A DNA stretch of 34,186 nt from Micromonospora andamanensis (GTDB lineage Bacteria; Actinomycetota; Actinomycetes; Mycobacteriales; Micromonosporaceae). A program made the position numbers and the translations under genes. Numbering within the stretch: position 1 is the stretch's first letter; each line of letters opens with the position of its first letter. This document shows positions 23,282 to 31,593 of this stretch, in pieces. The notes beneath the pieces were generated by a model. The model was not told where the DNA came from. It ran no database searches and saw only the letters and a program-made list of their open reading frames with translations. The stretch covers positions 1 to 34,186 of the forward strand of contig NZ_BOOZ01000063.1 of the NCBI RefSeq assembly GCF_016863495.1. Direction: 5' to 3'.

Positions 23282-24082
23282 TCAGCCGGTGACCGCGTTG
23301 AGCGCCGGCAGGTAGCCGTAGCGGTAGCCGTCGGCGTTCGGGTGGTACGCCTCGATGACCCCTGTGACGTCCCGGATCCACGGCTGGGCGCCGCAGACGC
23401 CGTGGCCGGCGAAGGTGGGTCGGGTGTCGGCGAAGGTGGCGCCGGCCGCGGCGGCCCGGTCGGCGGTCACGCTGGCGAGGACGTCGGCGGCCTCGTTGAG
23501 GATGGTGCGCTTGTAGGTGCTCATGGCCAGCAGTCCGCAGTAGCGGGTCTCGAACAGCCGTGGGTAGCCGAGCACGATCAGTCGGGCGTTTGGCGCCCGC
23601 TCCCGGATGGCGGCGTAGGTGCGGTCCAGCCGGGCCGGCAGCGTGCCGGTGGCGAACGCCTTCGCCGCGTTCACCGCGTTGGTGCAGGTGGAGGTGCTGC
23701 CGAACCGGCAGTCGGTCATCACGTCGGCGAACCCGGCGTCGTTGCCGCCGATGGTGATGGTGACCATCGTGGTGGTGGCGGAGAGCGAGCCCAACTGGTT
23801 GTTGAGCACGTCGGCGGTGACCGCGCCGCCGCAGGCGGGGAACCGGAAGCTGGCCACGTCGTTGGCGGCGGCCCACAGCGGGGCGTACGACTTCTGACTG
23901 CGCAGGCAGGTGGACAGGTCGTACGGCCCGGCACCGACGCCGGAGGAGTACGAGTCGCCGAGTGCGACGTAGTGGATCGGGGCGGCGGCCTGGGCGAGGC
24001 CGGGGACGGCGAGCGCGCCGACAGCGGCGGTGAGGAAGGCGACCAGCGCGGTCAGGGCGCGGGCCAACGGACGGTGTGGCAT
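23282..24082 (-). CDS. Secreted SGNH/GDSL hydrolase (lipase/esterase)
   Basis: A 266-residue exported esterase. The signal peptide spans about residues 1-33 (MPHRPLARALTAL..., cleavage near AQAAAP). All four SGNH blocks are seen: Ser44 in VALGDSYSSG, Gly in CGGAVTADV (85-86), Asn114 in TIGGNDAGF, and His247 in YHPNADGY. Six or more cysteines are likely to form disulfides, as in Streptomyces SGNH lipases such as the S. coelicolor and S. rimosus enzymes. The substrates are probably lipids or esters outside the cell. ATG with GGAGG seven bases upstream. It is followed by a strong hairpin. Confidence 0.93.
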   Translation of the reverse strand: MPHRPLARALTALVAFLTAAVGALAVPGLAQAAAPIHYVALGDSYSSGVGAGPYDLSTCLRSQKSYAPLWAAANDVASFRFPACGGAVTADVLNNQLGSLSATTTMVTITIGGNDAGFADVMTDCRFGSTSTCTNAVNAAKAFATGTLPARLDRTYAAIRERAPNARLIVLGYPRLFETRYCGLLAMSTYKRTILNEAADVLASVTADRAAAAGATFADTRPTFAGHGVCGAQPWIRDVTGVIEAYHPNADGYRYGYLPALNAVTG

Positions 24083-24207
24083 GACGGACCTCCACGGGGG
24101 TGGTGGTGGAGCCCGAGAGCCGCGCGCGAGGCCAAGGGTTGTTACTGGTCGGTAATGCTATCGAAACAGTTGGATAAAGTGAATAGCCGTTAAGGCACCG
24201 GACCCGG

Positions 24208-24250
24208 CGAGGCCGCGTCCGCGCGGTCGTCCCGCGTGGACGCGGCCTCG
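24208..24250 (-). terminator. Perfect 13-bp hairpin after gltD
   Basis: CGAGGCCGCGTCC, a 17-base loop, and the exact complement lie 25 bases beyond the gltD stop codon on the minus strand. It probably ends the gltBD transcript. Confidence 0.75.
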
Positions 24251-24275
24251 TGCAGACCTCGTCAGCAACTGGCGG

Positions 24276-25778
24276 TCAGCGCGCCGCCAGGGGTCGGCTG
24301 GCCGGGTGGACCGGGGCCGGCAGGGCGCCGACGCCGTCCAGGTACGTGTGGATGGCCGCGGCAGCGGCCCGGCCCTCGGCGATCGCCCAGACGATGAGCG
24401 ACGCGCCCCGGTGCATGTCACCGGCGACGAAGACGCCGTCGGCCTCGGTCTGCCAGTCCGCCCGGGAGTCGACAGCGCCCCGCGGGTTCCGGGCCACCCC
24501 GAGCTGCGCCAGCAACGGCTGCTCCTCGGTGCCCTCGAAACCGATCGCCAGCAGCACCAGGTCGGCCGGCAGTTCCCGCTCGGTGCCCGGCACCACAGTG
24601 ACGATCCGCCGGCCGTCGTGCTTCTCCACGCTCACCTCGGCGATCCGCACCGCCCGTACCGCACCGGTGCCGTCGTCGACGAACTCCTGCACCGCCACCG
24701 CGAAGACCCGCTCACCGCCCTCCTCGTGGGCCGGGTACTCCCGCAGGATCCACGGCCACGTCGGCCACGGGTCGCGGCCCTCGTCCCGGCCGCGCGGCGG
24801 CTGCGGGTAAAGGTCGAGCTGGTGCACCCCGGCCGCGCCCTGCCGGTGCGCCACGCCCAGGCAGTCCGCCGCGGTGTCACCGCCGCCGATGATGACCACG
24901 TGCTTGCCGGCCGCGTCGATGGGCGTACCGTCCGGGAGGGTAGCCAGCGCGGGCCGGTCCTCGCCGGCCGCCGCGACCACCCGGTTGGCGGCCACCAGAT
25001 GCGCCATCGCCTGGTGTACGCCGCGCAGCTGCCGGCCCGGGGTGTCGGTGTCGCGGCCCTGCAACGCGCCGCAGGCCAGCAGCACCGCGTCGTGCTGGGC
25101 GCGCAGCTGCTCGGCGGTGATGTCGACCCCGACGTTCACTCCGGCCCGGAAGACGACCCCCTCGGCGCGCAGCTGCGCCAGCCGGGCGTCGATGTGGCGC
25201 TTCTCCAGCTTGAAGTCGGGGATGCCGTACCGCAGCAGGCCACCGATCGCGTCGTCGCGCTCGTACACCGTCACCGCGTGACCCGCGCGGGCCAGTTGCT
25301 GCGCGGCGGCGAGCCCGGCCGGGCCCGAGCCGACCACGGCGACCGACCGGCCGGAGGACGCGGGTGCCGGGCGGGGGGTCAGTCCCCGGGCCCCGGCCGC
25401 GTCGGCGATCTTTACCTCGACCTGCTTGATGGTCACCGGCTCACCGCCGGCGATGCCGAGCACACACGCCGCCTCGCACGGCGCCGGGCAGAGTCGGCCG
25501 GTGAACTCGGGGAAGTTGTTAGTGGCGTGCAGCGACTCCACCGCCGCGTCCCAGTTGCCGGTACGGACCAGGTCGTTCCAGTCCGGGATGCGGTTGCCCA
25601 GCGGGCAACCGTCGTGGCAGAACGGGATGCCGCAGTCCATGCAGCGGGTGGCCTGCTCGCGGATCAGTCCCTCACCGGCCGGCGGGTAGACCTCCCGCCA
25701 GTCGCTGATGCGCACCGGCACGGGCCGGCGGGCCGGCAACCGCCGGCCGTAGCGCAGGAAACCGTTCGGGTCAGGCAC
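24276..25778 (-). CDS. gltD: Glutamate synthase (NADPH) small subunit
   Basis: A 500-residue flavoprotein that feeds electrons from NADPH to the large subunit for glutamate synthesis from glutamine and 2-oxoglutarate. The N-terminal part holds the Fe-S cysteines (RCMDCGIPFCHDGCPLGN and CPAPCEAACVLG). The FAD site VAVVGSGPAGLAAAQQLARAG and the NADPH site VVIIGGGDTAADC follow. The length matches actinobacterial GltD. The GTG start overlaps the end of gltB by eight bases, and its ribosome site AGGAGGTGG is inside gltB, so the two subunits are translationally coupled. Confidence 0.97.
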   Translation of the reverse strand: MPDPNGFLRYGRRLPARRPVPVRISDWREVYPPAGEGLIREQATRCMDCGIPFCHDGCPLGNRIPDWNDLVRTGNWDAAVESLHATNNFPEFTGRLCPAPCEAACVLGIAGGEPVTIKQVEVKIADAAGARGLTPRPAPASSGRSVAVVGSGPAGLAAAQQLARAGHAVTVYERDDAIGGLLRYGIPDFKLEKRHIDARLAQLRAEGVVFRAGVNVGVDITAEQLRAQHDAVLLACGALQGRDTDTPGRQLRGVHQAMAHLVAANRVVAAAGEDRPALATLPDGTPIDAAGKHVVIIGGGDTAADCLGVAHRQGAAGVHQLDLYPQPPRGRDEGRDPWPTWPWILREYPAHEEGGERVFAVAVQEFVDDGTGAVRAVRIAEVSVEKHDGRRIVTVVPGTERELPADLVLLAIGFEGTEEQPLLAQLGVARNPRGAVDSRADWQTEADGVFVAGDMHRGASLIVWAIAEGRAAAAAIHTYLDGVGALPAPVHPASRPLAAR

Positions 25779-28700
25779 GAGCCACCTCCTGGGCGACCGC
25801 CCGCGGGGCGGGTGCTACCGGTGCGGACGAGCCGGCGGCCGGCTGGGCCGGTGCCGCCAGGGCGCTCATCACCGCGTCGTCGACGTCCTGGCCGGCGGCT
25901 TCGGCGGCCCGCATGATCTCCATGACCCGGCGGTAGTCCCGGGGCACCACTGCGGTGAACTCCTCCACCGCCTCCGGCCAACGCTTGAGCAGCTGCTCGG
26001 CGATCGCCGAGTCGGTCTCGGCGAAGTGCCGCTGCACCAGCTCGTGCAGGCGGGTCCGTTCCGCCTCACTCGGGGCGGACAGGTCGACAAGTTCGGTGTT
26101 GACCCGGCGTCGGTCGAGGTTCCAGACGAACGCCGTACCGCCGGACATGCCGGCGGCGAAGTTGCGGCCGGTCGGGCCGAGCACCACCACTGTGCCGCCG
26201 GTCATGTACTCGCAGCCGTGGTCGCCGACCCCCTCGACGACAGTCACCGCGCCCGAGTTGCGGACCGCGAACCGCTCGCCGACCCGGCCCCGCAGGAAGA
26301 CCTCACCGGCGGTGGCGCCGTACAGGATGGTGTTGCCGGCGATGATCTGGTCCTCGGCGCGGTCGCCCGCATCGGCGTCGGCGGCCACGAACGGCGCCGC
26401 CGCGTCCGGCCGGACGACCAACCGGCCACCGGAGAGTCCCTTGCCAACGTAGTCGTTGGCGTCGCCGTGCAGGCGCAGGGTCACCCCGCGCGGCAGGAAC
26501 GCGCCGAAGGACTGACCGGCGGTGCCGCGCAGGGTGAACTCGATGGTGTCGGCGGGCAGGCCGGTGCCACCGTGGCGGCGGGTGACCGCACCGCCGAGCA
26601 TCGCGCCGACGCTGCGGTGCTCATTGCGGATCGCCACCTCGGCGCGCACCAGCGGAACCGACCCGTCGCGCCCGACAGGGCCCAGGGCCGGCGCGGCGAG
26701 AGCGATGAGGTCGTTGTCCAGCGCCAGTTCGAGGCCGTGGTCCTGGGCGCGTACGCCCCGACGGGCCGCACCCTCGGGCAGCTCCGGCAGGTGCAGCACC
26801 CGACCGAGGTCGAGCCCGCCGGCCTTCCAGTGCTCGACCGCCGGTGCGACGTCGAGCAGCTCGGTACGCCCGATCGCCTCGTCGATGCTGCGCAGGCCCA
26901 GCTCGGCCAGGTAGCCGCGGATCTCCTCGGCCAGGAACAGGAAGAAGTTCTCCACGAACTCCGGCTTGCCTGTGTAACGCTCACGCAGCACCGGGTTCTG
27001 GGTGGCGATACCCACCGGGCAGGTGTCCAGGTGACAGACCCGCATCATGATGCAGCCGGAGACGATCAGTGGCGCGGTGGCGAAGCCGAACTCCTCGGCG
27101 CCGAGCAGCGCCGCGACGATCACGTCCCGACCGGTCTTGAGCTGCCCGTCGACCTGCACGGTCACCCGGTCCCGCAGCTTGTTGAGCAGCAGCGTCTGCT
27201 GTGCCTCGGCCAGCCCCAGCTCCCACGGGGTGCCGGCGTGCTTGAGCGAGTTCAGCGGGGACGCGCCGGTGCCGCCGTCATGGCCGGAGATCAGGATGAC
27301 GTCGGCCTTGAGCTTGGCCACCCCGGCGGCGACAGTGCCGACACCGACCTCGCTCACCAGCTTCACGTGCACCCGGGCGGCCGGGTTGACGCACTTGAGG
27401 TCGTGCACCAGCTGCGCGAGGTCCTCGATGGAGTAGATGTCGTGGTGCGGCGGCGGCGAGATCAGGCCGACACCGGGCGTGGCGTGCCGGGTACGGGCGA
27501 TCCACGGCCAGACCTTGTTGCCGGGCAACTGCCCGCCCTCGCCGGGCTTGGCTCCCTGCGCCATCTTGATCTGGAGGTCGTCGGCGTTGACCAGATATTC
27601 GCTGGTGACCCCGAACCGGCCGCTGGCGATCTGCTTCACGGCGGAGCGCCGGGCCGGGTCGTGCAGCCGCTCGACGTCCTCCCCGCCCTCGCCGGTGTTG
27701 GACTTGCCGCCCAGCCGGTTCATCGCGATGGCGAGAGTCTCGTGCGACTCAGCCGAGATCGACCCGTACGACATGGCGCCGGTGGCGAACCGCTTGACGA
27801 TCTCGCTGGCCGGCTCGACCTCCTCGATCGGCACCGGCGGCAGCACCCCGCCGCGCAGCCGGAACAGCCCGCGCAGCGAACCCGCCCGCGCGGCCAGCTC
27901 GTCGACCTTCGCGGTGTACTCGCGGAAGACGTCGTACTGCCGGGTGCGGGTGGCGTGCTGGAGCAGGAAGACCGTCTCCGGGTTGAACAGGTGCAGCTCA
28001 CCCTCTCGACGCCACTGGTACTCGCCGCCCACCGGCAGCAGCTCGACCGACTCGGCGCCGGGTGCCGGCCAGGCCAGCGCGTGTCGGGCGGCCACCTCGG
28101 TGTGGATGCCGTCCAGCCCGACGCCGCTGATGGTGCTCGGGGTGCCCCGGAAATACCGCTCGACCAGCCGGGTGTCCAGCCCGACCGCCTCGAAGACCTG
28201 CGCACCGCAGTACGACGACACGGTCGAGATGCCCATCTTGGACATGATCTTCAGGACGCCCTTGCCGAGCGCCTTGACGTAGTTGCGGATCGCCGTCGTC
28301 GGCTCGACCCCACCGAGCGCCCCCGTGGAGATCATGTCCTCGACCGACTCGAAGGCGAGGTACGGGTTGACCGCGGCGGCGCCGTAGCCGATCAGCACTG
28401 CCGCGTGGTGCACCTCGCGGCAGTCGCCCGACTCGACGATCAGCGCGACCTGGGTGCGGGTCTGCTCCCGCACCAGGTGCTGGTGCACCGCCGCGGTGAG
28501 CAGCAGCGACGGGATCGGGGCCAGGTCGGCGTTGGAGTCCCGGTCGGAGAGCACCAGGATCCGTACGCCGTCCTCGATGGCCTCGGAGACGTGCCGGCAG
28601 ATCTCGGTGAGCCGGGCCTTGATCCCGGCGCCGCCGTCGCGGATGCGGTAGAGCCCGGAGACCCGTACCGCCTTGAACCCGGGCAGGTCACCGTCCTCGT

Positions 28701-30492
28701 CGATACAGAGGATCTTCGCCAGCTCGTCATTGTCGATCACCGGATAGGGCAGCACGATCTGCCGGCAGCTCGCCGGACCGGGATCGAGCAGATTGCCCTC
28801 CGGGCCGATGGTGGTGGCCAGGCTGGTCACCAGCTCCTCCCGGATGGCGTCCAGCGGAGGGTTGGTGACCTGGGCGAACAGCTGATGGAAGTAGTCGTAG
28901 AGCAGCCGTGGCCGGGTGGACAGCGGGGCGATGGGCGTGTCGGTGCCCATCGAGCCGATCGGCTCCACACCGGTACGCGCCATCGGCGCGAGCAGGATCT
29001 TCAGCTCCTCCTCGGTGTAGCCGAAGGTCTGCTGGCGGCGGCGTACCGAGTCGTGGGTGTACACGACATGGTCACGGGCCGGCAGGTCGTCCAGCTCGAT
29101 CAGCCCGGCGTGCAGCCAGTCGGCGTAGGGCTGGGCGGCGGCCAGCTCGGTCTTGATCTCGTCGTCGTGCACGATGCGCCCGGCGACGGTGTCGACCAGG
29201 AACATCTTGCCCGGCTGGAGCCGGCCCTTGGCCACCACGGCGGCCGGGTCGAGGTCGAGGACGCCGGCCTCGCTGCCCAGCACCACCAGACCGTCAGCGG
29301 TCTGCCACCAGCGCCCCGGACGCAGGCCGTTGCGGTCGAGCACCGCGCCGACGATCTCACCGTCGGTGAAGGCGACCGAGGCCGGGCCGTCCCACGGCTC
29401 CATCAGGCTGGCGTGGAACCGGTAGAAGGCGCGCTTGTCGGCGCGCATGTCGGGGTCGTTCTCCCACGCCTCGGGGATCATCATCAGCACGGCGTGCGGC
29501 AGGCTGCGCCCGGCCAGGTGCAGCAGCTCCAGGACCTCGTCGAAGTTGGCCGAGTCGGAGGCGGCCGGGGTGCAGACCGGGAAGACCCGCCGGATGTTGC
29601 CGGGCAGGTCGGGCGTACGCAGCAACGCCTCGCGGGCCTGCATCCAGTTCCGGTTGCCCCGGATGGTGTTGATCTCGCCGTTGTGGGCGATGAGGCGGTA
29701 CGGGTGCGCCAACGGCCAGGACGGGAAGGTGTTCGTGGAGAACCGGGAGTGCACGAGCGCGATGGCGCTGTCCATCCGCTCGTCGGTGAGGTCCGGGTAG
29801 AACGCCGGAAGCTGCTCCGGGGTGAGCATCCCCTTGTAGACGAGGGTCCGGCCGGACAGCGACGGGAAGTAGGCCGGCACCCCCCGCTCGGCCGACTCGC
29901 GTTCGGCCTGCTTACGTACGCAGAAGGCGACCCGCTCCAGCTCGATACCGCTGAGCGACGCGCCGGCCGGACCGGCGGGAGTGTCGGTGAGCCGCTTCGC
30001 GGCGAGGAAGACCTGTCGGACCCGGGGCATCGCCGCCAGGGCCGTCTCGCCGAGGTCGCTCGGGTCCACCGGGACGTCCCGCCAGGCGAGCACCTCGGCC
30101 CCTTCGACCAGGGCGTACTTCTCGACCACCTGCCGGGCGCGGGCCTCGGCGGTGTCGTCGTCGGGCAGGAAGACCAGACCGGTGGCGTACTCGCCGGCCG
30201 GGGGCAGTGGGAACTCGACAACCGCGCGGAGGAACGCGTCCGGCACCTGGATCATGATGCCGGCGCCGTCACCGGTGTTCGGTTCCGCGCCCCGGGCACC
30301 CCGGTGGTCCAGCCGGCACAGCGCACCGAGGCCGTTGGCGACCACGGTGTGCGAGCGTCGGCCGTGCAGGTCCGCCACGAAGGCCACGCCGCACGCGTCA
30401 TGTTCGTACGCGGGGTCGTGGAGGCCGGCAGGGGACGCTACCTGGCCTTCTCGCGGCGCCGGCTGGGGGCGGTGTGGGTACGCAAGGGCCAC
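25771..30492 (-). CDS. gltB: Glutamate synthase large subunit
   Basis: A 1573-residue enzyme. After a 33-residue leader the glutaminase nucleophile Cys34 appears in HDACGVAFVADLHG and would be exposed by processing. The amidotransferase domain extends to about residue 450, then come the central domain and the FMN-binding synthase domain. The [3Fe-4S] cysteines are at 1147, 1153 and 1158 (CIMMRVCHLDTC). The GXGXG beta-helix lies at the end (GKGLSGGRLVV, GAVTVVEGVGDHGCEYMTGG). The GTG start is supported by AGGAGG at ideal spacing. It forms an operon with gltD and is divergent from a GNAT gene. Confidence 0.98.
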   Translation of the reverse strand: MALAYPHRPQPAPREGQVASPAGLHDPAYEHDACGVAFVADLHGRRSHTVVANGLGALCRLDHRGARGAEPNTGDGAGIMIQVPDAFLRAVVEFPLPPAGEYATGLVFLPDDDTAEARARQVVEKYALVEGAEVLAWRDVPVDPSDLGETALAAMPRVRQVFLAAKRLTDTPAGPAGASLSGIELERVAFCVRKQAERESAERGVPAYFPSLSGRTLVYKGMLTPEQLPAFYPDLTDERMDSAIALVHSRFSTNTFPSWPLAHPYRLIAHNGEINTIRGNRNWMQAREALLRTPDLPGNIRRVFPVCTPAASDSANFDEVLELLHLAGRSLPHAVLMMIPEAWENDPDMRADKRAFYRFHASLMEPWDGPASVAFTDGEIVGAVLDRNGLRPGRWWQTADGLVVLGSEAGVLDLDPAAVVAKGRLQPGKMFLVDTVAGRIVHDDEIKTELAAAQPYADWLHAGLIELDDLPARDHVVYTHDSVRRRQQTFGYTEEELKILLAPMARTGVEPIGSMGTDTPIAPLSTRPRLLYDYFHQLFAQVTNPPLDAIREELVTSLATTIGPEGNLLDPGPASCRQIVLPYPVIDNDELAKILCIDEDGDLPGFKAVRVSGLYRIRDGGAGIKARLTEICRHVSEAIEDGVRILVLSDRDSNADLAPIPSLLLTAAVHQHLVREQTRTQVALIVESGDCREVHHAAVLIGYGAAAVNPYLAFESVEDMISTGALGGVEPTTAIRNYVKALGKGVLKIMSKMGISTVSSYCGAQVFEAVGLDTRLVERYFRGTPSTISGVGLDGIHTEVAARHALAWPAPGAESVELLPVGGEYQWRREGELHLFNPETVFLLQHATRTRQYDVFREYTAKVDELAARAGSLRGLFRLRGGVLPPVPIEEVEPASEIVKRFATGAMSYGSISAESHETLAIAMNRLGGKSNTGEGGEDVERLHDPARRSAVKQIASGRFGVTSEYLVNADDLQIKMAQGAKPGEGGQLPGNKVWPWIARTRHATPGVGLISPPPHHDIYSIEDLAQLVHDLKCVNPAARVHVKLVSEVGVGTVAAGVAKLKADVILISGHDGGTGASPLNSLKHAGTPWELGLAEAQQTLLLNKLRDRVTVQVDGQLKTGRDVIVAALLGAEEFGFATAPLIVSGCIMMRVCHLDTCPVGIATQNPVLRERYTGKPEFVENFFLFLAEEIRGYLAELGLRSIDEAIGRTELLDVAPAVEHWKAGGLDLGRVLHLPELPEGAARRGVRAQDHGLELALDNDLIALAAPALGPVGRDGSVPLVRAEVAIRNEHRSVGAMLGGAVTRRHGGTGLPADTIEFTLRGTAGQSFGAFLPRGVTLRLHGDANDYVGKGLSGGRLVVRPDAAAPFVAADADAGDRAEDQIIAGNTILYGATAGEVFLRGRVGERFAVRNSGAVTVVEGVGDHGCEYMTGGTVVVLGPTGRNFAAGMSGGTAFVWNLDRRRVNTELVDLSAPSEAERTRLHELVQRHFAETDSAIAEQLLKRWPEAVEEFTAVVPRDYRRVMEIMRAAEAAGQDVDDAVMSALAAPAQPAAGSSAPVAPAPRAVAQEVARA

Positions 30493-30627
30493 CGGGCCTC
30501 CTGTCGTCGCTCAGGCATGAACATGGTCGGGACGACGTCGGCCCTGTATCGGACTATTGAGTCTACGTTAGGGCCCAGCCCGCAAGGCCAGTGCAGATTG
30601 ATCACACCGTCCAGACTCTGGGACCTG

Positions 30628-30633
30628 TAATCT
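30628..30633 (+). promoter_or_regulatory. -10 box for a leaderless GNAT transcript
   Basis: TAATCT matches TAnnnT and ends six bases before the GTG start at 30640, with no Shine-Dalgarno sequence in between. Transcription is expected to begin at the G of GTG. A clear -35 is lacking; TTGATC at 30598 is too far away. Confidence 0.45.
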
Positions 30634-30639
30634 CGCCGC

Positions 30640-31482
30640 GTGGATTCCGAGCGTACCGACCTCCTCGACCGGTTGGAACGGTTCTACGACGCGGTGCCCC
30701 GGGATGCGGCCCGTGTGGAAGATCACGGAGCTCTGGTGCTCTTCGTCCGGGAAGGCCCGGGATGGCCGTTCTACGCCCGCCCACGGCGCGACGTCGCCGG
30801 ATCGCCGACCCTCGCCGACGTGTCGGCGGTGCGGGCACGCCAGCGCGAACTCGGCCTGCCCGAGGCGCTCGAATGGGTGCACGACACCAGGCCCGCGCTG
30901 CTGGCGGTGGCCCGCTCGGCCGGTCTCTCCGTCCTCGAAGCGCCGCTGATGGTGCTCGACCCGGCCGCGCTGCCCGATCCGGCGGAGCTGGCGGGGCCGG
31001 TGCGGTTGCTCGACCCGACGGATGAGGACTTCGACTCGGCGGTGGCCGCCCGGCGGGCGGTGGCGGCTGTGGGGTTCGCCGCCCCGGGTACCGCACGGGG
31101 CGACGCCGGACCTGCCGACCGCGATGCCGCAGTCATCGGCCTGGACGCGGCGGCGGTCGAGGAGGAACGGTCCCGGGTCGCCGACGGCAGCCGCCTGTCC
31201 GCGCTGGCCGGCACCACCACCGAGGGCCCACTGGCCAGCGGGATGGCCATGCGGGTAGGCGACGTCGCCGAGATCGCCGGGGTGGCCACCCTGCCCACCG
31301 CCCGTCGGCGAGGGCTCGGCGCTGCGGTCACCGCCACCCTGGCCCGCGCCCTGCTGGCCACCGGCGCCGACCTGGTCTTCCTCTCCGCCGGCAGCGAGGA
31401 GATCGCCCGGGTCTACCTGCGGGTCGGCTTCCGCCGCATCGGCACCGCCTGCATAGCCTCCCCCGCCCCCCTGCACCCCTGA
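30640..31482 (+). CDS. GNAT-family N-acetyltransferase
   Basis: A 280-residue protein. The C-terminal half is a GNAT domain with acetyl-CoA motif A, EIAGVATLPTARRRGLGAAVTATLARALL, followed by LVFLSAGSEEIARVYLRVGFRRIG. The N-terminal half (about 1-130) is a less conserved domain with ARPRRDV and LEWVHDTRP, typical of larger actinobacterial GNATs. The acceptor is unknown. The GTG start fits the conserved N-terminus and the box just upstream. It diverges from gltB, with a 147-base region between. The coding end is C-rich and runs into the inverted repeat. Confidence 0.87.
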   Translation: MDSERTDLLDRLERFYDAVPRDAARVEDHGALVLFVREGPGWPFYARPRRDVAGSPTLADVSAVRARQRELGLPEALEWVHDTRPALLAVARSAGLSVLEAPLMVLDPAALPDPAELAGPVRLLDPTDEDFDSAVAARRAVAAVGFAAPGTARGDAGPADRDAAVIGLDAAAVEEERSRVADGSRLSALAGTTTEGPLASGMAMRVGDVAEIAGVATLPTARRRGLGAAVTATLARALLATGADLVFLSAGSEEIARVYLRVGFRRIGTACIASPAPLHP

Positions 31483-31490
31483 CCCCACCC
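31460..31490. other. C-rich tail of the GNAT gene with G-quadruplex potential on the minus strand
   Basis: C-runs at 31460-31464, 31466-31471, 31476-31479, 31483-31486 and 31488-31490 have loops of one to four bases and span the stop codon. The sense RNA would be C-rich and unstructured, a composition that favours Rho loading. Confidence 0.5.
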
Positions 31491-31511
31491 GGCGCACCGC
31501 GCACCGGCCCG

Positions 31512-31571
31512 GTTGATCAAGAAGTTCTGGTCGTTATCCGCGCTTCCGGCGACCAGAACCTCCTGATCAAC
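31512..31571. terminator. 22-bp GATC-cored inverted repeat between convergent genes
   Basis: The arms 31512-31533 (opening GTTGATCAAGAAGTTCTGG) and 31550-31571 match at 20 of 22 positions around a 16-base loop. On the minus-strand transcript both mismatches become G-U pairs, which would favour that direction. The dyad lies between the GNAT and monooxygenase stops, 29 and 22 bases away. It shares GATCA(T/A)G(C/A)AGTT and TGG with the dyad at 15215-15286. Confidence 0.78.
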
Positions 31572-31593
31572 GCGAAAGAGAGCGGGGGTGGGG

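Noticed and set aside
26026..30630. A very long open frame opposite gltB (about 1530 codons)
   Set aside because: It mirrors gltB codon structure, has Arg/Gly/His-rich composition without domains, and is a high-GC shadow.
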